A DNA stretch of 64,000 nt, from positions 16,567,753-16,631,752 of the forward strand of contig NC_090290.1 in the NCBI RefSeq assembly GCF_037392515.1, read 5' to 3'. This stretch comes from Haliotis asinina. Its lineage: Eukaryota > Mollusca > Gastropoda > Lepetellida > Haliotidae. The notes beneath the pieces are model-generated. The model ran no database searches, was not told the DNA's origin, and saw only the letters and a list, made by a program, of their open reading frames with translations. This document shows, piece by piece, positions 23,943 through 36,462 of this stretch. Every line of letters starts with the position of its first letter. The stretch's first letter is position 1. The translations under genes were made by a program, and so were the position numbers.

Positions 23943-24540
23943 AGCCGCTCCCTCCCGTCGCGCCTCTCTCCTCTCCATTCCTCAGTGCCTCGCTCCCCTC
24001 CCTTCCCCCGGAAATCCCCTCTCCATTCCTCCGCGCCTCTCTCTAGTCCCTTCTAACGCGCCCCTCTCCCCTCCCTTCCCCCGCGCCTCTCTCCTCTCCC
24101 TTCCTCAGCGCCTCTCTCCCCTCCCATCTCACGCGCCTCTCTCCAGTCCCTTCCTCAGCGCCTCTCTCCCCTCCCTTCCTCAGCGCCTCTCTCCAGTCCC
24201 TTCTCACGCGCCCCTCTCCCCTCCCTTCCCCCGCGCCTATCTCCTCTCCCTTCCCCCGCACCTCCCTTCCCTCCCTTCCTCAGCGCTTCTCTCTCCTCCC
24301 TTCCCCCGCGCCTCTCTCCTCTCCCTTCCTCAGCGCCTCTCTCCCCTCCCTTCTCACGCGCCTCTCTCCCCTCCCATCCCAAGAACCTCTCTCCCCTCCC
24401 TTCCCCGGCGCCTCGCTCCGCTTCTTTCCACGTGCCTCGCTCCCCTCCCTTCCTCACCGCCCCTCTCCCCTCCCTTCTCACGCGCCTCTCTCCAGTCCCT
24501 TCCTCAGCGCCTCTCTCCCCTCCCTTCCTCAGCGCCTCTC
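23943..24540 (+). repeat. Polypyrimidine minisatellite, about 25-27-bp unit
   Basis: About two dozen variants of CGCCTCTCTCCCCTCCCTTC plus CTCAG, CCCCG or TCACG, nearly free of purines on the plus strand. The 233-codon Pro/Ser/Leu-rich ORF here and the Glu/Arg/Gly-rich ORFs on the minus strand are translations of the repeat, not proteins. Such strongly strand-asymmetric tracts with partial mirror symmetry can form triplex DNA. Confidence 0.93.
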
Positions 24541-24571
24541 CACACATACACACGAACACACACGCACACAA

Positions 24572-24614
<43 letters not shown>
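24541..24614 (+). repeat. (CA)n microsatellite
   Basis: An imperfect CA/CACG tract directly follows the polypyrimidine array. Confidence 0.95.
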
Positions 24615-26472
24615 CGTTATGTGAAACCCTTATCCTGCCACAGTGGTACATGCATGCGCACTATAGGTTAATAGTATAGAAATTCGATGAAATGACAGTT
24701 ACAGATAGAGACTTTTTAACCAGTGTAATAACATGGAACACAAGTCATACTAGGACGCCATGGGGTTGCCAGCAATACTCACTGGTTTGTCTTTGTGTTG
24801 GCCATCAACCTGGAATGCGACTTTAATCAGAAAAAATGCAACCTCATTATGGGTTACGTGTCATGTTATTGACAGACGGACGCTGACACTTTGAAACTCT
24901 GTCATCTTGCTGCACAAAGCAGTAACCAATTTTTTAAGAAGGAGTGGAGAGATCGTAGTAAGAAGCACATCTCAAGAGAGTGTTGGAGAAAGAGACAGAA
25001 AATGAGAGATGGAGAGAGATGAGACACAGAATAAGAGTGACACTGAAGAAGTCATGGATTAAGAAAAGAATGAGTGCCAGAGAATGTCCAGGATTGTCTA
25101 CTTGTTCAAAATCTCAACTGTGACATAATATCACAATCAAATGACCATTTCAACCTCTGCTTAACCATGACGTATGTCTGCATACCTACGTTTGTCCGAT
25201 AGTTTACACATTTGAACACATTGATAACATTATGTTGATAACAGCAGTTGGGACGAATGGCCTTAAATTATATGTCCACATCCACTGCCAGCAGAGGTGT
25301 TTATGTTTATATTTAGTAGCTACGTGCGAGTGAGTGTTCTTTTCAAACGTAAGTGGTTCATTCACTGAGAATTCATCAATCTGTCTTCCAGATTAAGTTA
25401 ATAGCTGAGAGCATGATCTATAAGCAAGCAGTGCTATCACCATAAACCTTTGCCTTTGAAGTCCAGTCAGTGTATAGGTCTGGCAGAATACGCCGGTATT
25501 TCAACTGAAAGGTTTTGACCAATAAGCATCACCGCCGTCCAATGTAAATACACAACTGCAAGTTATAAAGCTATCTAAATTCTCTGCTGTCTTCCATTCC
25601 CCATTCTTTGAAAGAATCATTCTGAATATCTGGGTAAATTATATTTATAGAGAATATAGTAAGGAGAGCGTGGGTCTAATGTTGCAACATTGCACGTCGG
25701 GGAAACACGAGGCATCGGCTTCATACATGTGGAGCAGAACCCCGGTCTTCGGAGTGACTACCGCAAGGCTACCCTACCTCCACTGAAAGCTAAATGATAA
25801 AACTCCGACAACAACAGTAGTGTGCTCAGTATTTATGATGTTCTCTTTTGATGATGGAAATTAACAGTATCATTTTAATAAAAAATGATTTAATCCCACT
25901 TAAAACACAAAATTAATGCAGAGTAACTTACCTGCAAACAACCTAGTATCCTTGGACTTGTCTCTATGTGGCTGAAATCATGCAAATGCTATTGAAAATC
26001 TGGACTCACCTAATAAATTGTACTTACTACTCAGATTTTGTATGCGTGGAGACGTCTTTAGCTTAAGGGAATTATTTAAATTACATTGACATGAAACAGA
26101 CACTACCGGATACAGTAATACAAGGAAGTGAAGAATCAGTCTTGTTCAAGGATAACATCGTGGATCACATTTGACACTTTTGATGAAATGTTCACACAAT
26201 ATAGAATTGTACAGCTAGTGTTACACATAGTATTATTATTAAGAAGAAATGACATTGGAATCAAACATATTAACTGTATGGCTGGTAAGGGGAATATGTG
26301 TTGAAGAAGTAGTTACAATTTTCTGAGAAATGTTTTACATGTCAGAATGTGTTATACCACACTTTTGATCAGCATCACACAGCTGGGTATAAAAAATATA
26401 TACAACACATTCTCAGATTACAGCCCCTTAAAAATATGAATTTACGCACACATGCCTCTTTAATGTGAAAGT

Positions 26473-26633
26473 CGTTTCTGATTTCAGCAGACATGTCTTA
26501 TGATAATGAAAAGGGTTTTGCTTCTTTTAGCTTTTAGTACACGTCCCAGTTCCGTGTACATGTGACTCGTTTCTGATTTCAGCAGACATGTCTTATGATA
26601 ATGAAAAGGGTTTTGCTTCTTTTAGCTTTTAGT
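26473..26633. repeat. 66-bp direct repeat, 95-bp period
   Basis: CGTTTCTGATTTCAGCAGAC through TTTTAGCTTTTAGT occurs at 26473-26538 and, apparently identically, at 26568-26633. The 29-base spacer contains the palindromic pair GTACACG...CGTGTAC. Confidence 0.92.
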
Positions 26634-26721
26634 TTTTCATATTTTCACCTCTTCGCGAACCTATGGTATCACCCATGTTTGATAGTGGTTTGCTTTTGGT
26701 TTATAGACAACACTATTCTAG

Positions 26722-26870
26722 TTACATGACAGCGATCTGTGAATAATCCACTCAGGCAATCCAATGATCAACAGCATAAGCATCGATGTACACAACTGAG
26801 AAACAATGACGTGTCAATCAGGTCAGCGAACCTGACCTCACAATCCAGTTAGTCGCCTTTCACGACCAGC
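26722..26870 (-). mobile_element. SINE family B relic
   Basis: Antisense family B blocks in order: ATGACAGCGATCTGTGAATA, CAATCCAATGATCAACAGCA, AGCATCGATG, GACGTGTCAATCAGGTCAGC, AGTTAGTCGCCTTTCACGAC. Both the 3' tail and the extreme 5' end are missing. Confidence 0.7.
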
Positions 26871-26896
26871 ATTGATTACTGACGGCCACTGCTAAC

Positions 26897-27124
26897 CTTA
26901 CTAATCCGATCCTTCACACGTATACCTGAGAGTGATTCATAGACACATGTACCATTCTGGTACAGTCAGGATCTTACTAATCCGGTCCTTCACACGTATA
27001 CCTGAGAGTGATTCATAGACACATGTACCATTCTGGTACAGTCAGGGTCTTACTAATCCGGTCCTTCACACGTATACCTGAGAGTGATTCATAGACACTT
27101 GTACCATTCTGGTACAGCCAGAAT
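26897..27124. repeat. Three tandem 76-bp repeats ending in a hairpin
   Basis: Units start at 26897, 26973 and 27049 with CTTACTAATCC(G) and differ at very few positions. Each ends with GTACCATTCTGGTAC, a 6-bp stem with a TTC loop. The near identity implies recent expansion or active homogenisation. Confidence 0.93.
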
Positions 27125-27962
27125 CTTACAGCATACTCTGCTCTGAAGTTTAATGGATGAGGAAAGTGATTCGTAGCTTTCACTTTTACTCCTATGCATC
27201 ATCAGTATTCCTTTGATTCACATGATGTTAGGGTCAGATGGATCGAAATACCTGACAGAACCGTGTAATCGTTTTACTGTCATATATCTCTTTGATAGTA
27301 AGTATGATAAATTGTCAATTCAATAGGCGACATTCCTTCAAATGTTCATAGCCACATGCAAGACGTGAAAATATCTTTACCATTTCCATGTAGATTTTTA
27401 GACGTCGTCTTATATTTATCTCTGACAAAGTTCAAGAAATACTGCCGATTTGGAAGATTTGCTGCCCCATGCAGTACCATTATATAGTACCACATGTAGA
27501 ATATGACTTGTTGAAGGAAATCAAATGCCTTCAGCAAATCTTACTGATGGATGAGTCTACAAAAGATAACAAAATATACTATCGACTGGAGAGAGATATT
27601 CGTGACACTACCTTCCCGACCAAGAGGAGTTGTACACTATCTAAGGATAGTTGAGACTGGGTGATGTTTTGCACTTCATTTTAAAGTCTGTCCAAGCCCG
27701 AAGCTACTCCAATAAATGTGAAAATGGAAAGTGTTAACTTATAATATAGGTACGATTCTCATACAAAGATCAGTTCTACATTTCAGGAATACCCACACTG
27801 GTGTATATATAGCAAGGAACGTGGACTAGGCAGATCACGATGTAATGTGAACGATGCGATAGACAATTTTGGGATCATGTTAAACAGAATTAGAGCTAGG
27901 TTCTAGGTGCTTCAGTCCGTTTGGCTTAAAATCGCAATCTCGCTCGAAGATTAATAACCATA

Positions 27963-28136
27963 GTGAGTGAGTTAGTGAGTGAGTGAGTTAGTTTAGGTTT
28001 ACACCGCTTTTAGCAATATTCCAGCAATATCACGGCGAGGGACACCACAAAATGGGTTTCACACATATATTGTGAACGTGTGGAGAAACGAATCCGGGTC
28101 TTCGGCGTGCCGAGCGAACGCTTTAACCCCACCGCC
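27963..28136 (-). mobile_element. tRNA-derived SINE (family A) with perfect target duplication
   Basis: Complete 174-bp copy. On the minus strand: GGCGGTGGGGTTAAAGCG, GAAGACCCGGATTCGTTTCT (degenerate B box), TGTGTGAAACCCATTTTG, GTGTCCCTCGCCGTGATATT, GCTGGAATATTGCTAAAAGC, then CTAAACTAACTCACTCACTC. TTAATAACCATA flanks it at 27951-27962 and 28137-28148 (12 of 12), so this is a clean retroposition event. Confidence 0.92.
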
Positions 28137-31100
28137 TTAATAACCATAATGTACTCAATGACGTGCTGATCATAATTAAAACATCAGACCAACTCTTGGA
28201 GGTTTTAACAGCCTTTTTGTCCTGAAAATAAAAAGGTTATCTAAAAACAATCATTAAAATAGTGTCATAATTCGGGATTTGCAAAGAGGAGTGCAGAGAA
28301 AGGAACAGTCAGGTGTGCGAGGAAGGATGGAGACAGCACAGCACAGGCTAAAGAATGAAAAACTCTGTCGGCACTTGTGCACGGTCTTCTCGAACACCTG
28401 GCTGTACCTTCCTGTGCACTCCTCCGTCGTAACAAATAGTGAACTGTGACTATATATTGATCCACGTAAAGGATGATTCCGATTATATTTGATCTTACCC
28501 TTGTTCCTTAAGTTATCCTAAGCTGAGTCAAGAGAAGCAGGATGGTTGTGATGTCATGATAATACTGGGGAGCAAGAGGATGAACAAGAAGATGCTGAAG
28601 GGGGATGTTGATGGTGGCTGGGAGGAGGAACAGGTGGATGAGATTTATAATGAGGAAAAGAGATGGAGGGAGTGCTTTATGTTTATTTGTTTTCGAGTTA
28701 GATTGCAATTCATAGGTTCGCTTTTGACGTCTATGTTACGATCATCTTGGCGGTATGAAAAGGGCACTGTTCACTGTTATACATAAACCTTTCCTGGTAA
28801 AATGAGAACACGTGCAGGACACCGGCATTATGTTAAAGACTTCTGCCAAGCAGGAAATATTGGGGTTTTCGTGGAAATCACGTTGCTTATTGTCTTCTTA
28901 TTTTGCTAAATTTGTATTCCGAAACGGCGAAAAGCTCGTACATTTGACCTTACATTTACACAAGACCACGGATGATGTTGCAGTTTGAAGACATATGCAT
29001 TATCATCTTCATTAATTCATGTGCAATACATCGTAAATCAAATCATGCCCTACAGCAGGGGCATTATATAACCGTAAATGACAAGTCCGATTAATCGACA
29101 AGCATTGCTGCCAGGCATATGCTTTCTTCCATAATGAAATCACGAGGTCTGTTTCACCATGTTGCCGTTTGTCAACGCGAGGCGGAGACCGTTTCCTAAC
29201 TGTTAATTTCACACGGACATTTAAAGGCGTTCGCACAAGATCACAACTGAAATAAGGAAGTTGTTGCAATGAGTATGCCAATCAAAACATTGATATGTTG
29301 ATCATTAATGTGATAATTAGACTCGAAGTTGATTGAATTCCGCCAAGTTGATTAAACTCCAAAAGCAAGCGATTAACGTATGTTGCCCTACACTGTGTTA
29401 ATTGTTGTGAAATATTCTGACCTGTAGTCCTTTATGTTGGTCCTCGAAGTACTACTAATTGTTTGTTTTTAAAAATGAACATTTTTCCTAGTAACTTCAA
29501 TGACTCATCTTCAAATGCTGTTTGGAAAGGGGTCGAGTTAACATCAGCTGTATATATCACATTTCCAATTCCTGATGTTGTTTACCATGCAATGTAATAT
29601 ACCACGTTCATGGGATACATTTTGAAATTACAAACCTTTCCGGATTATGTGAGTACAAATGGCGTAAATTAGTTTACTGTCCCAGGTTTAGTGGCATATT
29701 TGCAAATTTTAGTCCAACCTAACCACTTTGAATTTTAAAATTTTAAAAGACCAGAATAATAAATCATCAATATAAGAAATATAGATATAATTCTCAAAAA
29801 CTTTTCCATGCCGTTATTTCTGAGTCATTACTTGCGTGATATTGTGACAGGATTACAAATGCGTGTTTTTGTTGTTTTGTTTTTTTAAATAAAATGAAAC
29901 CTGCTGATGCTAGTGGTGTTCCGATTAATTGAAACAATCGAAGATTGGTCGCAGTGACCAAACGAACAAGCAGTCGACCTCATTCAACAATCGAACACAA
30001 ACGATTTTGGAACTTCTGTTTTGGTGTTTGAAACACTTGACGAACATATCTTCGAAGTTGTCAAGGCCGGAAAACGTGGTTATTTCTTAGAAACTCACAT
30101 CACTAAGTGAAAAGTCATGACTGAATATTTCGTGAAGACTCCAGGTATGTTCATGATATATCAGTGATTACATTATAGTTCCAAACTGCATCATGTTAAA
30201 CATACGTGCATTCACTTACAACCCGGATAGGAAAATCTGAAAATTGACGCTAACCAGTTTTTTCAATGATGGTTCGTTGGTAATTATGCAATCATCAATC
30301 AGCCAATTCTCAACACTAGATTTACGGATCTTTTGTTACACAACAAGAAGTCAGATAACAAAACTGTCTGGATGAAAGTTTTTGAGCGATCGCATTACAG
30401 TGAAACTACATTATTGGGGACAGACTTCTGGGAACAGTCCAGATAAAAAACGAGATTTTAATATGCAGACAACAACACTAATGACCACTGAGTGTGTCCA
30501 TTATGATGTCAGGGATAACACCGATTGCGACAACTGCCCCAAAAAGCCCCGAGAGTGCTGTAGACGAGTTTACCTTACCTCTGCAATCTTGCTTGAAAAC
30601 ACCCTGACGGCTTTGCTATTTTAATTGGGTGTTAAATTTCATCGTTAAACCATGTATCTGATAATCATCATCTGACAAGGGATTGAAATGGTACTACATT
30701 CTCTCCCACGCATCTTGGTTTAATCCAACAACATTAAAGCTTAAAATTTAAGGGTAACAATGAATCTACATTTACCATTCATGAAAACAAAAGACGATTC
30801 ATCATTTCCACAATGTGTTGAGTACTTCACTGTGTTACGGACTTTGGACGAAAGAGCCATGCTTTAAGTTTAGCCCTTTTTTATAGGGAACAGAAGGCTA
30901 TTAACAAAAGTAATGTAGCTTACCCTTCTCAAGTAAAATGTACGCCTGATCTGACATATAGATGACCAGAATAATTGCGTGTTTAGTAGGATTCTCTTTG
31001 TGTCATATAACACATTACTGATTTGTCATCTAAGGATTACCAAACAGGAAATCAGAGTACGTGGGACTGATGCCGTGTGTGTATTTAGGAGATAATGCCT

Positions 31101-31157
31101 AACTGGGTGGAATCACATACAATACGTGATGAACCCTTTAGGAGATCTATGTTATAT
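28137..31157. other. Non-coding part of duplication block 1
   Basis: No supported gene. 28.95-29.30 kb resembles 49.5-49.78 kb: shared CACCATGTTGCCGTTTG, AATCAAATCATGCCCTA and AATGCTGTTTGGAAAG. In one minus-strand frame both encode a short conserved KRQHGET...S-WKK string, possibly a decayed exon, but stops interrupt the block 3 copy. Confidence 0.4.
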
Positions 31158-31622
31158 CACAGGCTCCCACCGCGGGTCCGAAATTCGATAACTAAGTCAC
31201 GGTTTACTATCCAACCCCTTCACTATATAACCTATAAAGATGCATCACTAAAATCGCGGCGACGTGATCGAAAACTGGACAATTACGCGCTCGTCGTTGA
31301 ATATATCGTATTTCAAAAGTCTCACGAGTATCAAAAGCTTCTGTCCACATTTCCCATACGTGTGTGAGGCATATACACACCGGCCTTTCGAGGGGATGCG
31401 CATGTTGTTTTTCATTAAATCGCCAAAGACCGAGTTGCTGTGCCGGAAGTATAAAAGAAATAGCTCGTCAGCGATGTGCTTCCCGACCTCCGACAATCTG
31501 TAACTGTCCGGTTTTCGATCATGTCGCCGTGATTTGGTGATGCACCTTTACAGGTAATATAGTGGTTGGATAGTAAACCGTGACTTAGTTATCGATTTTC
31601 GGACAAGCGGTGGGCGCCTGTG
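31158..31622. mobile_element. Foldback MITE with inverted repeats of about 120 bp
   Basis: The left arm (31158-31284) begins CACAGGCTCCCACCGC and the right arm (31502-31622) is its inverse, ending GCGGTGGGCGCCTGTG. The arms share GATAACTAAGTCACGGTTTA, GATGCATCAC-AAATC, CGGCGAC-TGATCGAAAAC and GGACA-TTA. The middle (about 215 bases) contains no transposase. The paralogous locus at about 40.88 kb lacks the element, supporting mobility. The target duplication is unclear: TTATAT versus TTTATTAT. Confidence 0.75.
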
Positions 31623-33203
31623 TTTATTATCACAAGTTTTGTTTTCATTTCTTGGCACATCTTTGTGAGGATGTTTTAACTATTGTATGTATTTTAATTC
31701 TTAAAATAATCTCGTAATCCCATTAGGGAAAGTTCATCAAATGTATATATTATACGTATAAATGTTATATAAACTGTGTTTCACTTGTAAGAAGTGAGAC
31801 CTCAATAAAAAAACCAAAAAACATCTGTCTGTCTGGCCTTTTGGTGTATGTGTTATTTCTCCAGAGAAGGTTTGACAATCTCATCCTCCGAGTTGTTCTT
31901 AAATTGACGATAACTCCCGGAACTGACGTCATCATTGTCATGTCACTATCGCCACCAGTAATTCGTGATTTCGTCATAATGTCAGAGTGACGTTTAGCTC
32001 TAGCTATGGCTGCGAATTTGCCATAACTTCAACGTGATTTCAGAAAACATCCCGTAATGTGACAGCTGTGTTGGTGATCATTTGTGAACACATAAACCTC
32101 AACCCTGTTTGGGGAGTTAAACATTCTTCTGTATTCGGAGTGAGTGTTACATGGCGCCAAACTCACCCTTACCACAAAACTGGAGTTTTCTCCCTTTTCT
32201 CATCATAAAATACCCGGGAAAGTAACATACTTAACAGAACAAAACCTGTGTATTTAGTAAGAAACACACAAGACGGGTTCACATATCCGTCGGAGTAGTA
32301 CAGGATTTTATAGCAATATCACACAGTAATATCACTATGAAGTCCTCCTATAACGCCCTCCATTGTCAACGCACGTTTCTTAACAGGAGTAATGCAGCGA
32401 AAAGCAATAAAACGCGTCATTGCCCATGAAGACAACATTACAACAATAATGTCTCCATCGTTCTTTCAGTGTTCCATTCCTCCTCGTCTGCTTGTCTTGT
32501 ATCTTGACAATCTTAACATAAAGTACAGGATGTTTAATGTTGAAAATCTGTATTACAAGGATCTACTCAATCAGGATCATCATATACAATCATGATATTA
32601 TTTTATCGGTTTCAACTTTCTCAAATAGAAGATGATTTAATCCAAAATTAAAAGTTAATAAGCCAAAGAAAGCTGAACCAACATTACCAACTCTACACTT
32701 CACTGTAAAGTACCACTCAGTGTCACTCAAGTTTAAACATTCATATATCCCGTACCAAAGCCTTCACTCAATTTCTCATGTATAATTGAGAAAATGTGGT
32801 TGCAACAGAAACATGTTATTTTTTAAATTAATGCAAAGTTCATAGAATGTCTCCAGCGTTCATTGTTCTCATCAGTGTGAAAATTGGATCCTGATGAGAC
32901 TTCGATACTTGAATGCCAAAAAAAAAAAAAGAGTTTTTTTTTCCAGTATCTGAAATTTAGCAGAGTTTTTTTTCTGTTTGTATAGTTCCTATATGAGATT
33001 CTTGTACGATCTTGCCAACAGTAAATCGGGGAAAATGGCACTATTCTGTGACTTTACTGTTAATATATTGTACGATGATATCTGCAAGAGATTATGTTAT
33101 TAAGGTACGTGATTCCCCCATGCACATAGGTAGATTTTTTCATTTTTTTAACGAATGACAGATTCCCCATGAAGCGTTAAACTGTGTGATTTTTTAAAAT
33201 TAG
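31623..33203. other. Non-coding remainder of block 1
   Basis: 31850-32060 aligns with 40920-41090 and 32330-32650 with 46880-47170 of block 2. An A homopolymer lies near 32919-32931 and T runs near 32935-32970. No gene. Confidence 0.4.
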
Positions 33204-33318
33204 TGAATGAGTTTAGTTTTTCTCCGCACTCAGCAATACTCCAGCTACATGGCAACGGTCTGTAAATAATCGGGGCTGGACAAGACAGTCCCGCGAATAA
33301 CAGCATGAGCATCGGGCT
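33204..33318 (-). mobile_element. SINE family B, 3' half
   Basis: Antisense family B: TAGTGAATGAGTTTAGTTTT, CTCCGCACTCAGCAATACTC, CAGCTACATGGCAACGGTCT, GTAAATAATCGGGGCTGGAC, then similarity stops after CATGAGCATCG. The 5' half is absent, consistent with 5' truncation during reverse transcription. Confidence 0.8.
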
Positions 33319-36300
33319 TTTGTCACAAAATTACTGGATATACAAATAGTTATGGGTTTGTTCTTCAGAAACCATTTAAACATCACTTCAAATATGAGCA
33401 TTTTATCAACCATTAAAGGAAACTATAGTAGAATGATTATTCAAATATTATGATGAGTGAAGACCGTGCTTAGTTGATTTGAAACTTTCATTTCAAAGGA
33501 GGTGGATACGACCCGATACCACAAGGGGGTTAATGAATGTGTAGAGAGGATGCGATAATAGTTTTTTCAAACCAATTCAAATTAAAATTATTTTTATGTG
33601 TGTTCTTTGCTTTGGGTGTCAGGGGAACAGATTGCGAGTCCTGAAGCCCAACCCGCCAGTCGCACTGACACAACAGAACGCAGCTGAAATGAAGTAAGTG
33701 TATAACATTTTTAGTTATGTAGTTATGTATACATGTATACCATATAATCTGCAACATTCTGGTCCGTATACAAATATTAAACGTAACACATCCTATTTTA
33801 TTGTGAATCGTTTTGCATAGCGTTCATATGCTTATACCTTTAATAACAGTCTCTTTTCAAAACAACATATTTATCCCCTTTCACCAAATGGTGTCTTTAA
33901 AGGGGTCTGATTAAATTTGAGTTGCATGAATGTCTTAGTGACATTTCCATGTCACTTAATATCAAACCTGGATGCGACCCACTGTTACATTCAAAATTCG
34001 CTTTTGACTGAAAATATATTGCAACGTTCACTGCTGACAGCATTATTCCTTATTATGTCAAAGAGAGACGGAGACAATCATTTTCATGGTAATCAGTTCC
34101 ACAGACACAGTTCTACAAAAAGATTCCCCTCGAATTTCATTACGTAGGAACATGACATCAATAGACATTTACCATCAGAATAATTTTACATTTGTAGACA
34201 GATCAGATACAGACATATTTCTTTAATACTTTTAGTTATTTTCAAAGCAATTGTCCTGACTTTTATTGATACAATGACATTTTGTTGCGATGCTTATACA
34301 GGTAACATTAGTAAACTATTTCAGAATGGCAAATGGTAGTTACTCCATAAAAAGACCTTTGTGCACATTATTGCAGACGCTATTCATACCTATGCTGCTG
34401 TGCGTGATTGAAATGTGACACTTCTTTCGTATCTTCAATAGCGTAAAAAGTCGAAGTGAGCGTCATCACATCACAAAGAGATCAATCGTTCTCGTATATG
34501 TATGACTGTACGAAATATAAGTGTAAATATGTAAGGTCTGGTTTTCTTTAAAATTCACACGTACCTTGTGAACTATTCTAAACAATTTTCACTAGTGCTT
34601 TTCCTTGGTATTCATTGCTGAAATATCGAACTTGGCCAGTCCTGTAACCCAGGGGCATTTTTAAGATGGGTGATCAAATTATGTTCAGGTTGATTCTTGA
34701 CACTTTCCCTAATTATTGAGTTAACCCGATTCTGTTACATGATTTATTCATATGAAGATCTGAACAACAACTGCGATCTTCAAAAGCAATGTTAAATCAT
34801 CACATTTTAACCACCTAACCCACAACTTGTTGTTCCCAGTGATAAAGTTCGAATGCCATTTACGTGTGGTGAATTTGCACCTTTACTCAAGATATCATAA
34901 ACCCCAGTTTTAATAAAGATAACATAAACTTGTATGCCTCCGATACCCGCTCTTTGAATACCCAAGCCCGAGCGATTGCTAGTATGGACATTTTATTCCA
35001 TGTCATCAGTTTAGGAATTTTTATAGTTGTCCTTAACCTTGAGATATTCATGAAACAATTTCCAGTACGTTTGACTTTAATTCGGTTTATTTGCGTTTTA
35101 AGTTGATTTTGTTTATTTAAAGTGATTCATCAATCATAGAAGCTCAAGTATGCTTTCATCGACAACATGTTTCAAATATTTCATGCTTGCTGCAAATCCT
35201 TGTCCAAATGCGCTACAACGTTATTCCAAAATGACGAATTTGACAAGAAAATGCTTGACAAGCACTAACTTGCTAGGAACTTTGACAAGGAGCATGCGAG
35301 GTCTTTATTCAGAAACGTGAAAAGAAAAATACGATATTTTTTTCTGTATTTTTTCTATAGATGATTTGATGATTTCAGGATCATCAATACACTAAAATCT
35401 ATCATCCTTAAGCAATCTTCTTTATTTAGCTGAATTTAATTAATCCTCTTTATTTCTAAGGTTCATTATTTCAAATTAAGTTTTGACAAAAGGGATGTGA
35501 TAAAGGTATGCGTTATAGTTGACAATGGGAGATTTTCATGATGTAACCAATTAATGTCAATTTTCTTTCCTTAAAACCGCAAAAATACCTTCACCATTTG
35601 AAAACAAGTTTTCAAGTAATGTGAACCAAGGTCCTTCGGGAGATTACAAATAAAAATACGGATGGCAATATTTATCTAATTATATTTCCATTCCAAATCG
35701 TGATATAAAACCCTCCAATGATAATTAAATAAAAATAGAATAAAAAAACCCCACCACTTTTCACATAAGACAGTAACGATATCCTGAAACCTATTTCTTG
35801 TAAACAAGCTACGTTACAGAGTCTCCTGCTTACTCCTCTCAGAAACAATGAACAACGATTACAGAATTTTGTGACACTAAATTATATTATCGTAAAACAA
35901 ATTACCACATAACCTTATCTCTCAAGACTATGTTTATAAGATTTGCAGCTTGCTTTCTTTCTTTTTAAGAATCAGTTACGTTTGCAACGATCCACCTGGA
36001 AGTATATTTTCCGTATCTTCTACTTTTTCTGATCCCATTTCAAATAATTGTTGCCACGACACGGGGTGGTTACGGAGAGAGATGCTCAGTGTGCCTGCAT
36101 CCTGCATCCTCTTTCATTTCGAAGGACGTTGATACGCACGAAAGTTAGTCACGTATGACATGTTTATTACAGCTTCTGTGAAACGATCCGATACATCGAG
36201 AGCCTATGGGTATGTGGAGGGGAATGCGTGCACCTCAGCGAAATAGGTTTCAGGAAGACGGTTTCCTTGTGCACAGTGACTATTTGGCAAGGAATCGGAA

Positions 36301-36407
36301 TCGGAATCAAGAAGCATGTTCATGGTAAGAAACCCATGAAGAGTTGGTGTGTGACATTCACGTATTTCGGAATTCTCTGTCGTACTGATTTGATACTGCA
36401 TTCCACC
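33319..36407. other. Unannotated A+T-rich DNA
   Basis: No supported gene or complete repeat. TCAAAGAGAGACGGAGACAA near 34058 resembles short strings at 29.17, 49.69 and 50.42 kb and may be a remnant of the same duplicated unit. Confidence 0.4.
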
Positions 36408-36462
36408 AGAAACCCGTGAAGATCTGGGTTAGAACTGATCTTCAATAATACATGCTTGTTCA
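36408..36462 (+). mobile_element. SINE family B 5' fragment (variant head)
   Basis: AAACCCGTGAAGATCTGGGT, TAGAACTGATCTTCAATAAT, ACATGCTTG match the head of family B in the 'gatcttcag' variant also seen at 62.3 kb. Nothing downstream matches. Confidence 0.5.

Larger units (their letters stand above)
24800..32650. repeat. Segmental duplication block 1
   Basis: Landmarks recur in the same order in block 2 (37.2-47.2 kb): ATGCGACTTTAATC near 24817 and 37217; GATTAAG-TAATAG near 25391 and 37592; TTTGAAAGAAT-ATTCTGAAT near 25610 and 38034; GACATGAAACAGA near 26090 and 39984; CAGACAACAACACT near 30464 and 40361; ATCTGATAATCATC near 30655 and 40553; GATTCGTGATTTCGTCATAA-type sequence near 31960 and 41005; CATTGCCCA-G-AGACAACA near 32420 and 46930. 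Part of it (28.9-31.05 kb) also matches block 3. It is diverged, with no convincing gene. Confidence 0.65.

Noticed and set aside
23923..24624. 233-codon Pro/Ser/Leu-rich ORF and overlapping Glu/Arg/Gly-rich ORFs
   Set aside because: They are translations of the polypyrimidine minisatellite and the CA repeat, open in several frames on both strands.
29012..29281. 89-codon ORF partly conserved at 49.5-49.78 kb (KRQHGET...S-WKK)
   Set aside because: The block 3 counterpart has stops and the similarity can be explained by DNA-level duplication; kept only as a hint in the block 1 note.
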